Shown piece by piece: positions 51,188 through 58,663 of a stretch of DNA of 64,000 nt. The first letter of the stretch is position 1. Every line of letters starts with the position of its first letter. This DNA comes from Candidatus Aalborgicola defluviihabitans (GTDB lineage: Bacteria > Pseudomonadota > Gammaproteobacteria > Burkholderiales > Burkholderiaceae_C), in the NCBI GenBank assembly GCA_016705575.1, contig JADIXX010000004.1, positions 1 through 64,000 of the forward strand. Reading direction: 5' to 3'. The notes below the pieces were generated by a model that ran no database searches, was not told where the DNA came from, and was given only the letters and a program-made list of their open reading frames with translations. The position numbers were made by a program, and so were the translations under genes.

Positions 51188-51238
51188 TTCCAGCCCTCGT
51201 AAAATATACGTGAGCCGCTATCAAACTAATAGTAAATC
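51188..51238 (+). repeat. Intergenic repeat, copy 13
   Basis: CCAGCCCTCGTAAAATATAC then GTGAGCCGCTATCAAACTAA and TAGT, between hom and alaA. It abuts the alaA stop at 51237. Confidence 0.7.
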
Positions 51239-52475
51239 AGTTGCTGTGGCGTTTACGGTAATGTTCCAGAAACTTGGCCACACGGCCAATGGCCTCGCGT
51301 AGATCGTCCTCATGGGGCAAAAACACGATGCGGAAATGGTCTGGCTCTGACCAATTGAAGCCGGTGCCCTGCACCAGCATCACCCGGGTTTCCTGCAGCA
51401 GCTCCAGAAAGAACTGCTGGTCATCGGCAATCGGGTAGAGCGCTGGGTCCAGACGCGGAAACATGTACAACGCCGCTGAGGGCTTCACACAGGTCACTCC
51501 AGGAATGGCGGTGATCAGTTCATAGGCCAAGTCACGCTGGCGGCGCAGGCGTCCGCCTTCTCCCACCAGTTCGTTGATGCTTTGGTGGCCGCCCAGCGCC
51601 GTTTGAATGGCCCACTGACCCGGCACGTTGGAGCAAAGGCGCATGTTCGAGAGCATGTTGAGGCCTTCGATGTAGTCTGTAGCCGGACGTTTGTCGCCCG
51701 AGACCACCATCCAGCCCGCGCGGTAGCCGCAGGAGCGGTAGCTTTTGGACAGCGAGTTAAAGGTGAGCGTCAGCACGTCTTCGCTCAATGACGCGATGGC
51801 GGTGTGCTTGGCGCCGTCGTACAGCACCTTGTCATAGACCTCATCGGCAAAAATCACCAGACCGTGCTTGCGGGCGATTTCAATAATGGCCAGCAGCAGC
51901 GCGTCTGAATACAGGGCGCCTGTGGGGTTGTTGGGATTGATGACCACGATGCCCTTGGTGCGCGGCGTGATCTTGGCGCGGATGTCGTCCAGATTGGGCA
52001 TCCAGCCGTTGGCCTCGTCGCACAAGTAATGCACAGGTGTGGCGCCCGAGAGGCTGACCGCAGCCGTCCACAGCGGGTAGTCGGGGGCGGGCAACAACAA
52101 CTCATCGCCATCGTCAAGCAGACCGTTGGTGGCCATGACGATCAACTCGCTGGCGCCGTTGCCCAGGTAAATGTCATCCAGGGTCACGCCGTTGATGCCC
52201 TGCCTTTGTGTTTCGTGCATCACCGCCTTGCGCGCAGCAAAAATGCCCTTGCTGTCCGAGTAACCCGCCGAGTTGGGCAGGTTGCGGATCATGTCCTGCT
52301 GGATTTCCTCGGGTGAGTCAAAGCCGAACACCGCCAGGTTGCCGATGTTGAGTTTGATGATCTTTTGGCCGTCTTCTTCCATCTGCCGCGCACGGTCCAT
52401 GATGGGGCCGCGAATGTCGTAACAGACGTTGGCCAGCTTGGCCGATTTTTGAATAGTTCTCAAAAGTCCCTCCAA
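51237..52475 (-). CDS. alaA: Alanine transaminase AlaA
   Basis: The product is 412 residues. The N-terminal SAKLANVCYDIRGPIMDRAR and KLNIGNLAVFGFDSPEEI closely follow E. coli AlaA. Further motifs: DIYLGNGASELIVMATNGLL, PAPDYPLWTAAVSLSG, HYLCDEANGW, VVINPNNPTGALYSDALL and the PLP Lys in TFNSLSKSYRSCGYRAGWM. It converts pyruvate and glutamate to alanine and 2-oxoglutarate. MEGLLRTIQKS at 52475 is the first start; a second ATG just inside would also serve. It heads the alaA-hom-thrC series. Confidence 0.9.
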   Translation of the reverse strand: MEGLLRTIQKSAKLANVCYDIRGPIMDRARQMEEDGQKIIKLNIGNLAVFGFDSPEEIQQDMIRNLPNSAGYSDSKGIFAARKAVMHETQRQGINGVTLDDIYLGNGASELIVMATNGLLDDGDELLLPAPDYPLWTAAVSLSGATPVHYLCDEANGWMPNLDDIRAKITPRTKGIVVINPNNPTGALYSDALLLAIIEIARKHGLVIFADEVYDKVLYDGAKHTAIASLSEDVLTLTFNSLSKSYRSCGYRAGWMVVSGDKRPATDYIEGLNMLSNMRLCSNVPGQWAIQTALGGHQSINELVGEGGRLRRQRDLAYELITAIPGVTCVKPSAALYMFPRLDPALYPIADDQQFFLELLQETRVMLVQGTGFNWSEPDHFRIVFLPHEDDLREAIGRVAKFLEHYRKRHSN

Positions 52476-52567
52476 AAGTCAGGATCACAGGGCGAAACCT
52501 ATAATTTGACCACAGTTCCGCGCCAGACTAGTGCAGTGCAGCATTCAATTTCTACCGAAACCTCTCC

Positions 52568-52933
52568 ATGAAATTTCAGCCCGATCCGATTCAATCATCG
52601 TCCGTGACCGCTTATGGCCCCGGATGGGTGACCGTCAACGGGCAAAACTTCACCAGCAACCTGGTCATCAGCACTGAGTCAGCACCCTATTTGTGGGAGT
52701 GCGCCCGATTTGAAGACTTGCAAATCAGCCACTTCGAGCGGCTGGCCGAACTGTCACCGGAACTGGTGATCTTCGGAACAGGAGAGCGAATTCGCTTTGC
52801 GCATCCCAGTTTGCTGCAATGCCTGTACGCCCGAGGCATTGGTGTGGAGACCATGGGAACACCGGCTGCATGCCGCACGTATAACTTCCTGGCAGGAGAA
52901 GACCGAAAGGTCGTTGCGGCCCTTTTGTTGTAA
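52568..52933 (+). CDS. Mth938-like (DUF498) domain protein
   Basis: The product is 121 residues. The Mth938 fold signatures are YGPGWVTVNGQNFTSNLVIS, LSPELVIFGTGERIRFAHPS then LLQCLYARGIGVETMGTPAA and CRTYNFLAGEDRKVVAALLL. Homologues such as human AAMDC are small soluble proteins without known catalysis. It starts 93 bases from alaA in the other direction and is the first of a plus-strand run including bcp. Confidence 0.85.
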   Translation: MKFQPDPIQSSSVTAYGPGWVTVNGQNFTSNLVISTESAPYLWECARFEDLQISHFERLAELSPELVIFGTGERIRFAHPSLLQCLYARGIGVETMGTPAACRTYNFLAGEDRKVVAALLL

Positions 52934-53070
52934 GCAAGGGTTGTACTGGGAAACCCTGAGTACATTTCAGAGTAAAATCTTGGGTTGCAGTCGGGGCAAA
53001 CCCAAACGCTGTCACGTTTGATTCCCCCAACTTAGACTGACACATCCAGAACGCGAGACCAAAAGTACCT

Positions 53071-53547
53071 ATGGCGATTGTTGTCAACAAACCCCTCCCT
53101 GAATTTGAAGCCAACGCAACCAGTGGCATCAAGGTCAGTAATACCACCCACGTCGGCAAGACCATGGTTTTGTACTTCTACCCGAAGGACAATACTCCAG
53201 GTTGCACCACAGAGGCCATGCAATTCCGCGACAAGTACAAAGATTTTGTCAAGGCGGGTGCCACCGTGTTTGGCGTGTCCCGGGACAACATGAAGTCCCA
53301 TGACGAGTTCAAAGCCAAGCTGGAACTCCCGTTCGAGCTGATTGCGGACACCGAAGAAAAAATGTGCCACATGTTCGGTGTGGTCAAAAACAAGATCATG
53401 TACGGTAAAAAGGTCAAGGGCATTGAACGCAGCACCTTCCTGGTTGGCGCCGATGGCATGCTCAAGGAAGAATGGCGCGGCCTGAAAGTCCCTGGTCATG
53501 TGGACGATGTGCTCAAGGCCGTAAAGGCGTTAAAAAAGGCGGCCTGA
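53071..53547 (+). CDS. bcp: Thioredoxin-dependent peroxiredoxin (Bcp/PrxQ)
   Basis: The product is 158 residues. GKTMVLYFYPKDNTPGCTTE is the PrxQ active-site segment with the peroxidatic Cys in P-G-C-T. VFGVSRDNMKSHDEFKAKLE and ELIADTEEKMCHMFGVVKNK follow. The second, resolving Cys normally five residues later is replaced by Met here (CTTEAMQFRD), so this is a 1-Cys or atypical type with another reductant route. It reduces hydrogen and organic peroxides. The neighbouring terminator at 53644 ends the transcript. Confidence 0.9.
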   Translation: MAIVVNKPLPEFEANATSGIKVSNTTHVGKTMVLYFYPKDNTPGCTTEAMQFRDKYKDFVKAGATVFGVSRDNMKSHDEFKAKLELPFELIADTEEKMCHMFGVVKNKIMYGKKVKGIERSTFLVGADGMLKEEWRGLKVPGHVDDVLKAVKALKKAA

Positions 53548-53643
53548 TTGCGCAACGTTGTTTTGGCACACGCCAGGCTGGCAGTGTCAAAGGGCTCATG
53601 CATAATGACCCAATGCCGTTGACCACCGCAACCGCGCTCCATC

Positions 53644-53677
53644 AAAAAGCCGCCTTGGCTCAGGGCGGCTTTTTTAC
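53644..53677 (+). terminator. Rho-independent terminator after bcp
   Basis: AAAGCCGCC-TTGGCTCA-GGGCGGCTTTTTT is an 8-9 bp G+C stem with a U-run, about 100 bases downstream of the bcp stop and upstream of the phoH-like gene. Confidence 0.8.
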
Positions 53678-53724
53678 TTTTGCGATACATCGCTACCCTT
53701 CTTTCCTATCCGTGAGCCCCATCC

Positions 53725-55410
53725 ATGCCATTGCCCCCCGCCCCAACCAAACCCGCTGACCGACTCCCCGCCAAGGCATTTGCACCCTCTGCACGCGCAA
53801 TCAGCCGTCCTGCAGCCAAATCCCAAGTGCCTGAAATAGCTTCAGTCAGCATGGCGCAGAGAACTGACAGCGCCAAGCGCTCAGCCAAAGAAGCTCCACG
53901 TCGGGCCCGAGCCAGTTTGCTCAGCCCCGAACCGGATGCGCCCCAGGTTGTCGTTGCTGCGCCGGTTAGCGTCGAACCCGCCACCCGCACCACCACGCGG
54001 CCGCGCAAATCCGTATCAACCGGGCCCGCCAAACTGTTTGTGCTGGATACCAATGTGCTGCTGCACGACCCCATGTCGCTGTTCCGGTTTGAAGAACACG
54101 ACATCTACCTGCCCATGATCGTGCTCGAAGAGCTTGATGGTCATAAAAAAGGCATGACCGAGGTGGCCCGCAATGCCCGCCAGACCAGCCGCACGCTCGA
54201 TGCCCTGGCTGCGGCCCCCGGCGCCGACATTGCTGCCGGATTCCAGTTGTCCAGCACGGGCCACCGTGATGCACGCGGCAAACTGCTGTTCCAGACCCAA
54301 CCTCTGGACTACTCCTTGCCCACCAGCCTGCCCCAGGGCAAGGCGGACAACCAGATTCTGGGCGTGGTTGAGGCCCTGCGCAAGGCCATGACCCCACGCG
54401 AGGTGGTGCTGGTGTCCAAGGACATCAATATGCGGGTCAAGGCCCGTGCCCTGGGCCTGGCCACTGACGACTACCAGAACGACAAGACGCTGGAAGATGG
54501 CGACCTGCTGTACTCCGGCGCCATGGCCTTGCCTACCGACTTCTGGGCCACGCACGGCCAGACCGTGGAGAGTTGGCAGCAAGGGCCGCACACCTTCTAC
54601 AAAATCAACGGGCCCGTGGTTCCCAGCCTGCAAATCAACCAGTTCGTGTTTTTTGAATCACCCGGTGAGCCCAGCCTGTACGCACGCGTCACCGAAATAC
54701 GTGACAACACGGCGGTCATCAAGACCCTTCGGGATTTCAACCACTTGAAGAACGCGGTGTGGGGCATCACCACCCGCAACCGCGAGCAGAACTTTGCCAT
54801 GAACCTGTTGATGGACCCAGAGGTGGACTTTGTAACCCTCACCGGCACCGCTGGCACTGGCAAGACCCTGATGGCCTTGGCCGCTGGCCTGACGCAGGTT
54901 CTGGAAGATCGCCGCTACACCGAGATCATCGTCACCCGCGCCACCGTGAGCGTGGGCGAAGACATCGGCTTCCTGCCCGGAACGGAGGAAGAAAAGATGG
55001 GCCCGTGGATGGGTGCTCTGGACGATAACCTGGAAGTTTTGGGCAAGACCGACACCAGCGCCGGCGAATGGGGCCGCTCCGCCACCAACGAACTGATCCG
55101 CAGCCGCATCAAGATCAAAAGCATGAATTTCATGCGTGGACGAACCTTCATGAACAAGTACGTCATCATTGACGAAGCGCAAAACCTCACGCCCAAGCAG
55201 ATGAAGACCCTAATCACCCGGGCCGGCCCCGGCACCAAGATTATCTGTATGGGCAACCTGGCCCAGATCGACACGCCCTATCTGACCGAAGGCTCGTCAG
55301 GCCTGACCTTTGCCGTGGACCGCTTCAAGGGCTGGCCGCACGGCGGACACATCACGCTGGCGCGCGGTGAGCGTTCGCGCTTGGCGGATTTTGCAAGTGA
55401 AGTACTCTAA
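53725..55410 (+). CDS. PhoH family protein with N-terminal PIN domain
   Basis: The product is 561 residues. A basic/proline-rich leader (residues 1-95) precedes a PIN domain (LFVLDTNVLLHDPMSLFRF; further Asp/Glu in VLEELDGHKKG and ADNQILGVVEAL), predicted to be a metal-dependent RNase. The PhoH ATPase follows with TLTGTAGTGKTLMALAAGL, GEDIGFLPGTEEEKMGPWM and FMNKYVIIDEAQNLTPKQM. PIN-PhoH proteins such as YlaK unwind and cleave RNA. The leader is low in complexity (Ala, Pro, Arg, Ser), and its start at 53725 is uncertain by a few codons. Confidence 0.85.
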   Translation: MPLPPAPTKPADRLPAKAFAPSARAISRPAAKSQVPEIASVSMAQRTDSAKRSAKEAPRRARASLLSPEPDAPQVVVAAPVSVEPATRTTTRPRKSVSTGPAKLFVLDTNVLLHDPMSLFRFEEHDIYLPMIVLEELDGHKKGMTEVARNARQTSRTLDALAAAPGADIAAGFQLSSTGHRDARGKLLFQTQPLDYSLPTSLPQGKADNQILGVVEALRKAMTPREVVLVSKDINMRVKARALGLATDDYQNDKTLEDGDLLYSGAMALPTDFWATHGQTVESWQQGPHTFYKINGPVVPSLQINQFVFFESPGEPSLYARVTEIRDNTAVIKTLRDFNHLKNAVWGITTRNREQNFAMNLLMDPEVDFVTLTGTAGTGKTLMALAAGLTQVLEDRRYTEIIVTRATVSVGEDIGFLPGTEEEKMGPWMGALDDNLEVLGKTDTSAGEWGRSATNELIRSRIKIKSMNFMRGRTFMNKYVIIDEAQNLTPKQMKTLITRAGPGTKIICMGNLAQIDTPYLTEGSSGLTFAVDRFKGWPHGGHITLARGERSRLADFASEVL

Positions 55411-55472
55411 TTCTTGCGAGTCAGACCACTCGCGAAGCGATGTGCTCTGACCCCAACTGATTGGCCAACTGA

Positions 55473-56876
55473 TTAGTAGTCTCCCCCGTCGCTGTACGCC
55501 AGGTTTTCAAACTTGGTGTGCTGGCGAAGGAAGGCCAGCTTGACGGTTCCGGTGGGGCCGTTACGCTGCTTGGCAATGATGATCTCGGCCACGCCCGGCT
55601 CTTTGCACAGCTCTTTGGTGTAGTACTCGTCACGGTAGATGAACATGATGATGTCGGCATCCTGCTCGATAGCGCCGGACTCACGCAAGTCACTCATCAT
55701 GGGGCGCTTATCGGGACGCTGCTCCACGCTGCGGTTGAGCTGCGACAGGGCAATCACCGGACACTTCAGTTCACGGGCCAGCATTTTCAAGCCCCGGGAT
55801 ATCTCACCCAGCTCGGTGGCGCGGTTTTCACCGTCGCTACCCGAGCCGCTCATGAGCTGCAAATAGTCCACTACGATCAGACCCAACTGCCCGCACTGGC
55901 GCGCCAGACGCCGTGCGTTGGCACGCAGCTCGCTGGAGGTCAAACCCGCACTCTCATCAATGTGCAGGGATACCGTGCGCAGCTTCTCGATGGCTTCTGA
56001 CAGGCGCGGCCACTCCTCATCGGTGAGCTTGCCGGTGCGCAAATGGCTCTGGTCGATACGACCAATGGATCCCACGATACGCACCGCCAACTGAGCAGCC
56101 CCCATTTCCATGGAGAATACCGCCACCGGCAAGCCTTCATTCAAAGCAACGTGCTCGGCAATGTTGATGGCCAGCGCGGTCTTGCCCATGGATGGGCGTG
56201 CGGCCAGCACAATCAGATCACCCGCTTGGAGGCCAGCGGTCAAGCGGTCCAGGGTGTAGAAGCCTGTTGGTACACCGGTCACATCATTGGGGTTGTCTGC
56301 CATTTCCTGCACACGGTCCAGCAGATTGACCACAAGCGAGTCCATGCCCTGAAAGCCACGGTTGTTGCGTTTGCCCTGCTCGCCAATGTTGAAAATCTTT
56401 TGTTCCGACTCATCAACAATCTCCGCCACGGGGCGCCCCTTGGGGTTGAACGCGTTGGTGGCAATCTCGTCGCTGGCTGTCACCAATTTGCGCAGCAGAG
56501 AACGGTCCCGCACGATCTCCGCGTAGCGGCGGATGTTGCTGGCGCTGGGCACGTATTGCGCGAGGGAATTCAGGTAGGCCAAGCCCCCTACTTCATCAGC
56601 CCTGCCCTGGTTCTGCAGGTGCTCGAATACCGTGATCACGTCCGCCGGTTTGCTGACGTTAACCAGCGTGCCAATGGCAGCATAAATCAGGCGGTGCTCA
56701 TAACGGTAAAAGTCGCCATCGGACAGAATGTCGCCCACCCGATCCCACGCTGCGTTGTCCAGCAACAAGCCCCCCAGCACGCTGGATTCACCCTCAATGG
56801 AATGGGGTGGCACGCGCAACTGGGCAATTTGACGGTCTGTACCGTATTCGTCGAGAGCGGAAATCACTGCGGACAT
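55473..56876 (-). CDS. dnaB: Replicative DNA helicase
   Basis: The enzyme has 467 residues, MSAVISALDEYGTDRQIAQL then RVPPHSIEGESSVLGGLLLD. The RecA-like domain has LIVLAARPSMGKTALAINIA (Walker A), LGLIVVDYLQLMSGSG (Walker B), VIALSQLNRSVEQRPDKRPM and ESGAIEQDADIIMFIYRDEY. DnaB unwinds DNA at replication forks as a hexamer. It lies downstream of the rpsF-rplI ribosomal-protein genes on the same strand, beyond a terminator at 57.0 kb. Confidence 0.95.
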   Translation of the reverse strand: MSAVISALDEYGTDRQIAQLRVPPHSIEGESSVLGGLLLDNAAWDRVGDILSDGDFYRYEHRLIYAAIGTLVNVSKPADVITVFEHLQNQGRADEVGGLAYLNSLAQYVPSASNIRRYAEIVRDRSLLRKLVTASDEIATNAFNPKGRPVAEIVDESEQKIFNIGEQGKRNNRGFQGMDSLVVNLLDRVQEMADNPNDVTGVPTGFYTLDRLTAGLQAGDLIVLAARPSMGKTALAINIAEHVALNEGLPVAVFSMEMGAAQLAVRIVGSIGRIDQSHLRTGKLTDEEWPRLSEAIEKLRTVSLHIDESAGLTSSELRANARRLARQCGQLGLIVVDYLQLMSGSGSDGENRATELGEISRGLKMLARELKCPVIALSQLNRSVEQRPDKRPMMSDLRESGAIEQDADIIMFIYRDEYYTKELCKEPGVAEIIIAKQRNGPTGTVKLAFLRQHTKFENLAYSDGGDY

Positions 56877-57011
56877 GGAATACCCAGGTTGTTCAATGAA
56901 TAGCCTTTGATGCTACGCGGCCCCCGGCTGGGTGTCGAGTGAATGCCTGGGCACAAGCCGGGAAAAACGTGTGTACAAGCTGTGGGAATCACGGGACAAG
57001 TTCAAGCCCCA

Positions 57012-57048
57012 AAAAGAAAAGCCGCAAGGGCGAACCCAAGCGGCTTTG
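57012..57048 (-). terminator. Rho-independent terminator between rplI and dnaB
   Basis: Minus strand: AAAGCCGCTTGGG-TTCG-CCCTTGCGGCTTT followed by a T-rich run. The UUCG tetraloop and long stem make it strong. Thus dnaB probably has its own promoter. Confidence 0.8.
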
Positions 57049-57069
57049 GCTGTTGCCAGCGCTGGGTGA

Positions 57070-57522
57070 TCAGGCAGTTTCGCCGTACACCGACACGTTA
57101 ACGTCCACCACCACATCGGTGTGCAGGGCCACGGCCACCGTGCTGTCGCTGACGGTCTTGATCGGACCGTTGGGCATACGGATCTGGGACTTGACAACCT
57201 TGTAGCCGTTCTTGACCAGCTCTTCAGCAATATCAGAGTTGGTAACGGAGCCGAACAAACGACCATCCACACCGGCCTTTTGGGTCAGCTTGATGGTGGT
57301 ACCACCGAGCTTTTCGCCCAAAGCCTGGCATTCGGCCAGCTTGGCAGCGGCGGCTTTTTCCAGCTCAGCGCGACGGGCTTCGAAGGCAGCCTTGGCTTCT
57401 TCGGTGGCACGGCGGGCACGGCCAGAGGGAATCAGGAAGTTACGTGCGTAACCGTCCTTGACCTTGACGATATCGCCCAGGTTACCCAGGTTGACGACCT
57501 TGTCGAGCAGAATGATTTGCAT
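57070..57522 (-). CDS. rplI: 50S ribosomal protein L9
   Basis: The product is 150 residues, MQIILLDKVVNLGNLGDIVK then VKDGYARNFLIPSGRARRAT with the L9 signature G-x2-V-x-V-K-x-G-Y-A-R-N-F-L-I-P. A long connecting helix follows (AAFEARRAELEKAAAAKLAE), and the C-terminal rRNA-binding domain begins near GSVTNSDIAEELVKNG. L9 binds 23S rRNA at the L1 stalk base. It is the last gene of the rpsF operon, 12 bases after rpsR. Confidence 0.98.
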   Translation of the reverse strand: MQIILLDKVVNLGNLGDIVKVKDGYARNFLIPSGRARRATEEAKAAFEARRAELEKAAAAKLAECQALGEKLGGTTIKLTQKAGVDGRLFGSVTNSDIAEELVKNGYKVVKSQIRMPNGPIKTVSDSTVAVALHTDVVVDVNVSVYGETA

Positions 57523-57534
57523 GGGTCGTACTCC

Positions 57535-57816
57535 TTAGATCTTGTGCTGGTCGCTGTAAGGCAACATCGCCAGGAAGCGAGCGCGCTTGATAGCGGTGTT
57601 CAGTTGGCGCTGGAAAATAGCGCGGGTGCCGGTCAGGCGTGCGGGAATGATCTTGCCGTTTTCGGCAATGAAATCACGCAGGGTGTCGATGTCTTTGTAG
57701 TCGATTTCTTCGACGCCAGTCACCGTGAAGCGGCAAAAGCGCTTGCGCTTGAACAGCAGGTTTTGTGCGGGACGCTTGGGGCGCTTGTCTTTGTTGAATT
57801 TTTTGAACGTGGCCAT
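57535..57816 (-). CDS. rpsR: 30S ribosomal protein S18
   Basis: The product is 93 residues. FKRKRFCRFTVTGVEEIDYK then DIDTLRDFIAENGKIIPAR and RLTGTRAIFQRQLNTAIKRA are S18 signatures. The N-terminus is basic. S18 pairs with S6 on the 30S platform, and both are encoded in this operon. Confidence 0.98.
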   Translation of the reverse strand: MATFKKFNKDKRPKRPAQNLLFKRKRFCRFTVTGVEEIDYKDIDTLRDFIAENGKIIPARLTGTRAIFQRQLNTAIKRARFLAMLPYSDQHKI

Positions 57817-57834
57817 TAGGGCCTCCTAAAAAAA

Positions 57835-58128
57835 TTAATCTTGCAAAAATTCTTGAATATGGAAAACGATACTTTTACCGTGGCGGGCGTTGCCCAGAAA
57901 ACCCTGGAACCTCCAGACACTGCCGATAGCCTGCTTTGCAAGCCGCTCAGCCAGTGCGCCGAAAGCCACTGCTTTCACTGCCACCTTGATTTGTCTGGCC
58001 TGACCTGCTTCCTGTGTTTCAGACTCGTGTTCGAGCTGCAGGTTCAGGGCGGGGACTCCAGCGGGCGTGTAGCGCATAGCATCCAGCTGTGCAATACAGG
58101 CGCTCAAAACAAGGGTGTTGGCAGGCAC
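57835..58128 (-). CDS. priB: Primosomal replication protein N
   Basis: The product is 97 residues of the single-strand-binding OB fold, MPANTLVLSACIAQLDAMRY then TPAGVPALNLQLEHESETQE. The strand IKVAVKAVAFGALAERLAKQ, then GSVWRFQGFLGNARHGKSIV completes it. Beta-proteobacterial PriB lies between rpsF and rpsR exactly as here, and takes part in replication restart with PriA. It starts 20 bases after rpsF. Confidence 0.9.
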   Translation of the reverse strand: MPANTLVLSACIAQLDAMRYTPAGVPALNLQLEHESETQEAGQARQIKVAVKAVAFGALAERLAKQAIGSVWRFQGFLGNARHGKSIVFHIQEFLQD

Positions 58129-58148
58129 TCCGTCAGCAAAAATAAGCT

Positions 58149-58514
58149 TTACGCGTTGTATTCAGCCTGTTGGGACTTGCGCGTTTCTTCGCGCTCGACG
58201 GTCTTCATCATGGAGGAAGGGCCGGTGTCAGCCTTCTTCTTCAACACGGTCAGGTGGCGAAGAACGGCATCGTTGAACTTGAACGCGTGTTCCAGCTCAG
58301 ACATCACAGCCTGATCGGCTTCGATGTTGACGCACAGGTAGTGGGCCTTTGCAAGCTTGTTGATCATGTAGACCATCTGACGACGGCCCCAGTCTTCCAC
58401 GCGGTGGATTTTTCCACCGCCGGCAGTGATCATGCCCTTGTAGCGCTCCAGCATGGCTGGAACCTGTTCGCTCTGATCCGGATGGATCATAAGAATGATT
58501 TCGTAGTGACGCAT
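58149..58514 (-). CDS. rpsF: 30S ribosomal protein S6
   Basis: The product is 121 residues, MRHYEIILMIHPDQSEQVPA then MLERYKGMITAGGGKIHRVE and DWGRRQMVYMINKLAKAHYL, the S6 signature with R-R-x-x-Y-x-I. It is the first gene of rpsF-priB-rpsR-rplI. The Shine-Dalgarno AAAGGAG lies 7-8 bases upstream. Confidence 0.98.
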   Translation of the reverse strand: MRHYEIILMIHPDQSEQVPAMLERYKGMITAGGGKIHRVEDWGRRQMVYMINKLAKAHYLCVNIEADQAVMSELEHAFKFNDAVLRHLTVLKKKADTGPSSMMKTVEREETRKSQQAEYNA

Positions 58515-58611
58515 TGATACTCCTTTTGGATATCCCGATTTTTGAAACTCTTCGGGGAAAGATAAGCTACCCTCCGCGTCGAAAGGAGGTGCAGCAAGGC
58601 GAAAGCCTTCG
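58515..58611 (-). promoter_or_regulatory. rpsF leader with strong hairpins
   Basis: Between the promoter and rpsF the minus strand has CACCTCC-TTTCGACGC-GGAGGGTG-like pairing and, at its start, AAGGC-GAAA-GCCTT. rpsF leaders often carry an S6:S18-binding autoregulatory hairpin with a CCG bulge. Here CGCGG is seen near one stem, but the motif cannot be confirmed by eye. Confidence 0.35.
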
Positions 58612-58639
58612 ATTATAGCCCAATCTATCGAGACGACAA
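58612..58639 (-). promoter_or_regulatory. Sigma-70 promoter of the rpsF operon
   Basis: Minus strand TTGTCG, 16 bases, TATAAT. The -10 is perfect and the -35 has four of six bases. It lies about 100 bases upstream of the rpsF start, matching ribosomal-operon promoters. Confidence 0.7.
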
Positions 58640-58663
58640 ACAGTGTACCAGGCGATGCCCGCG

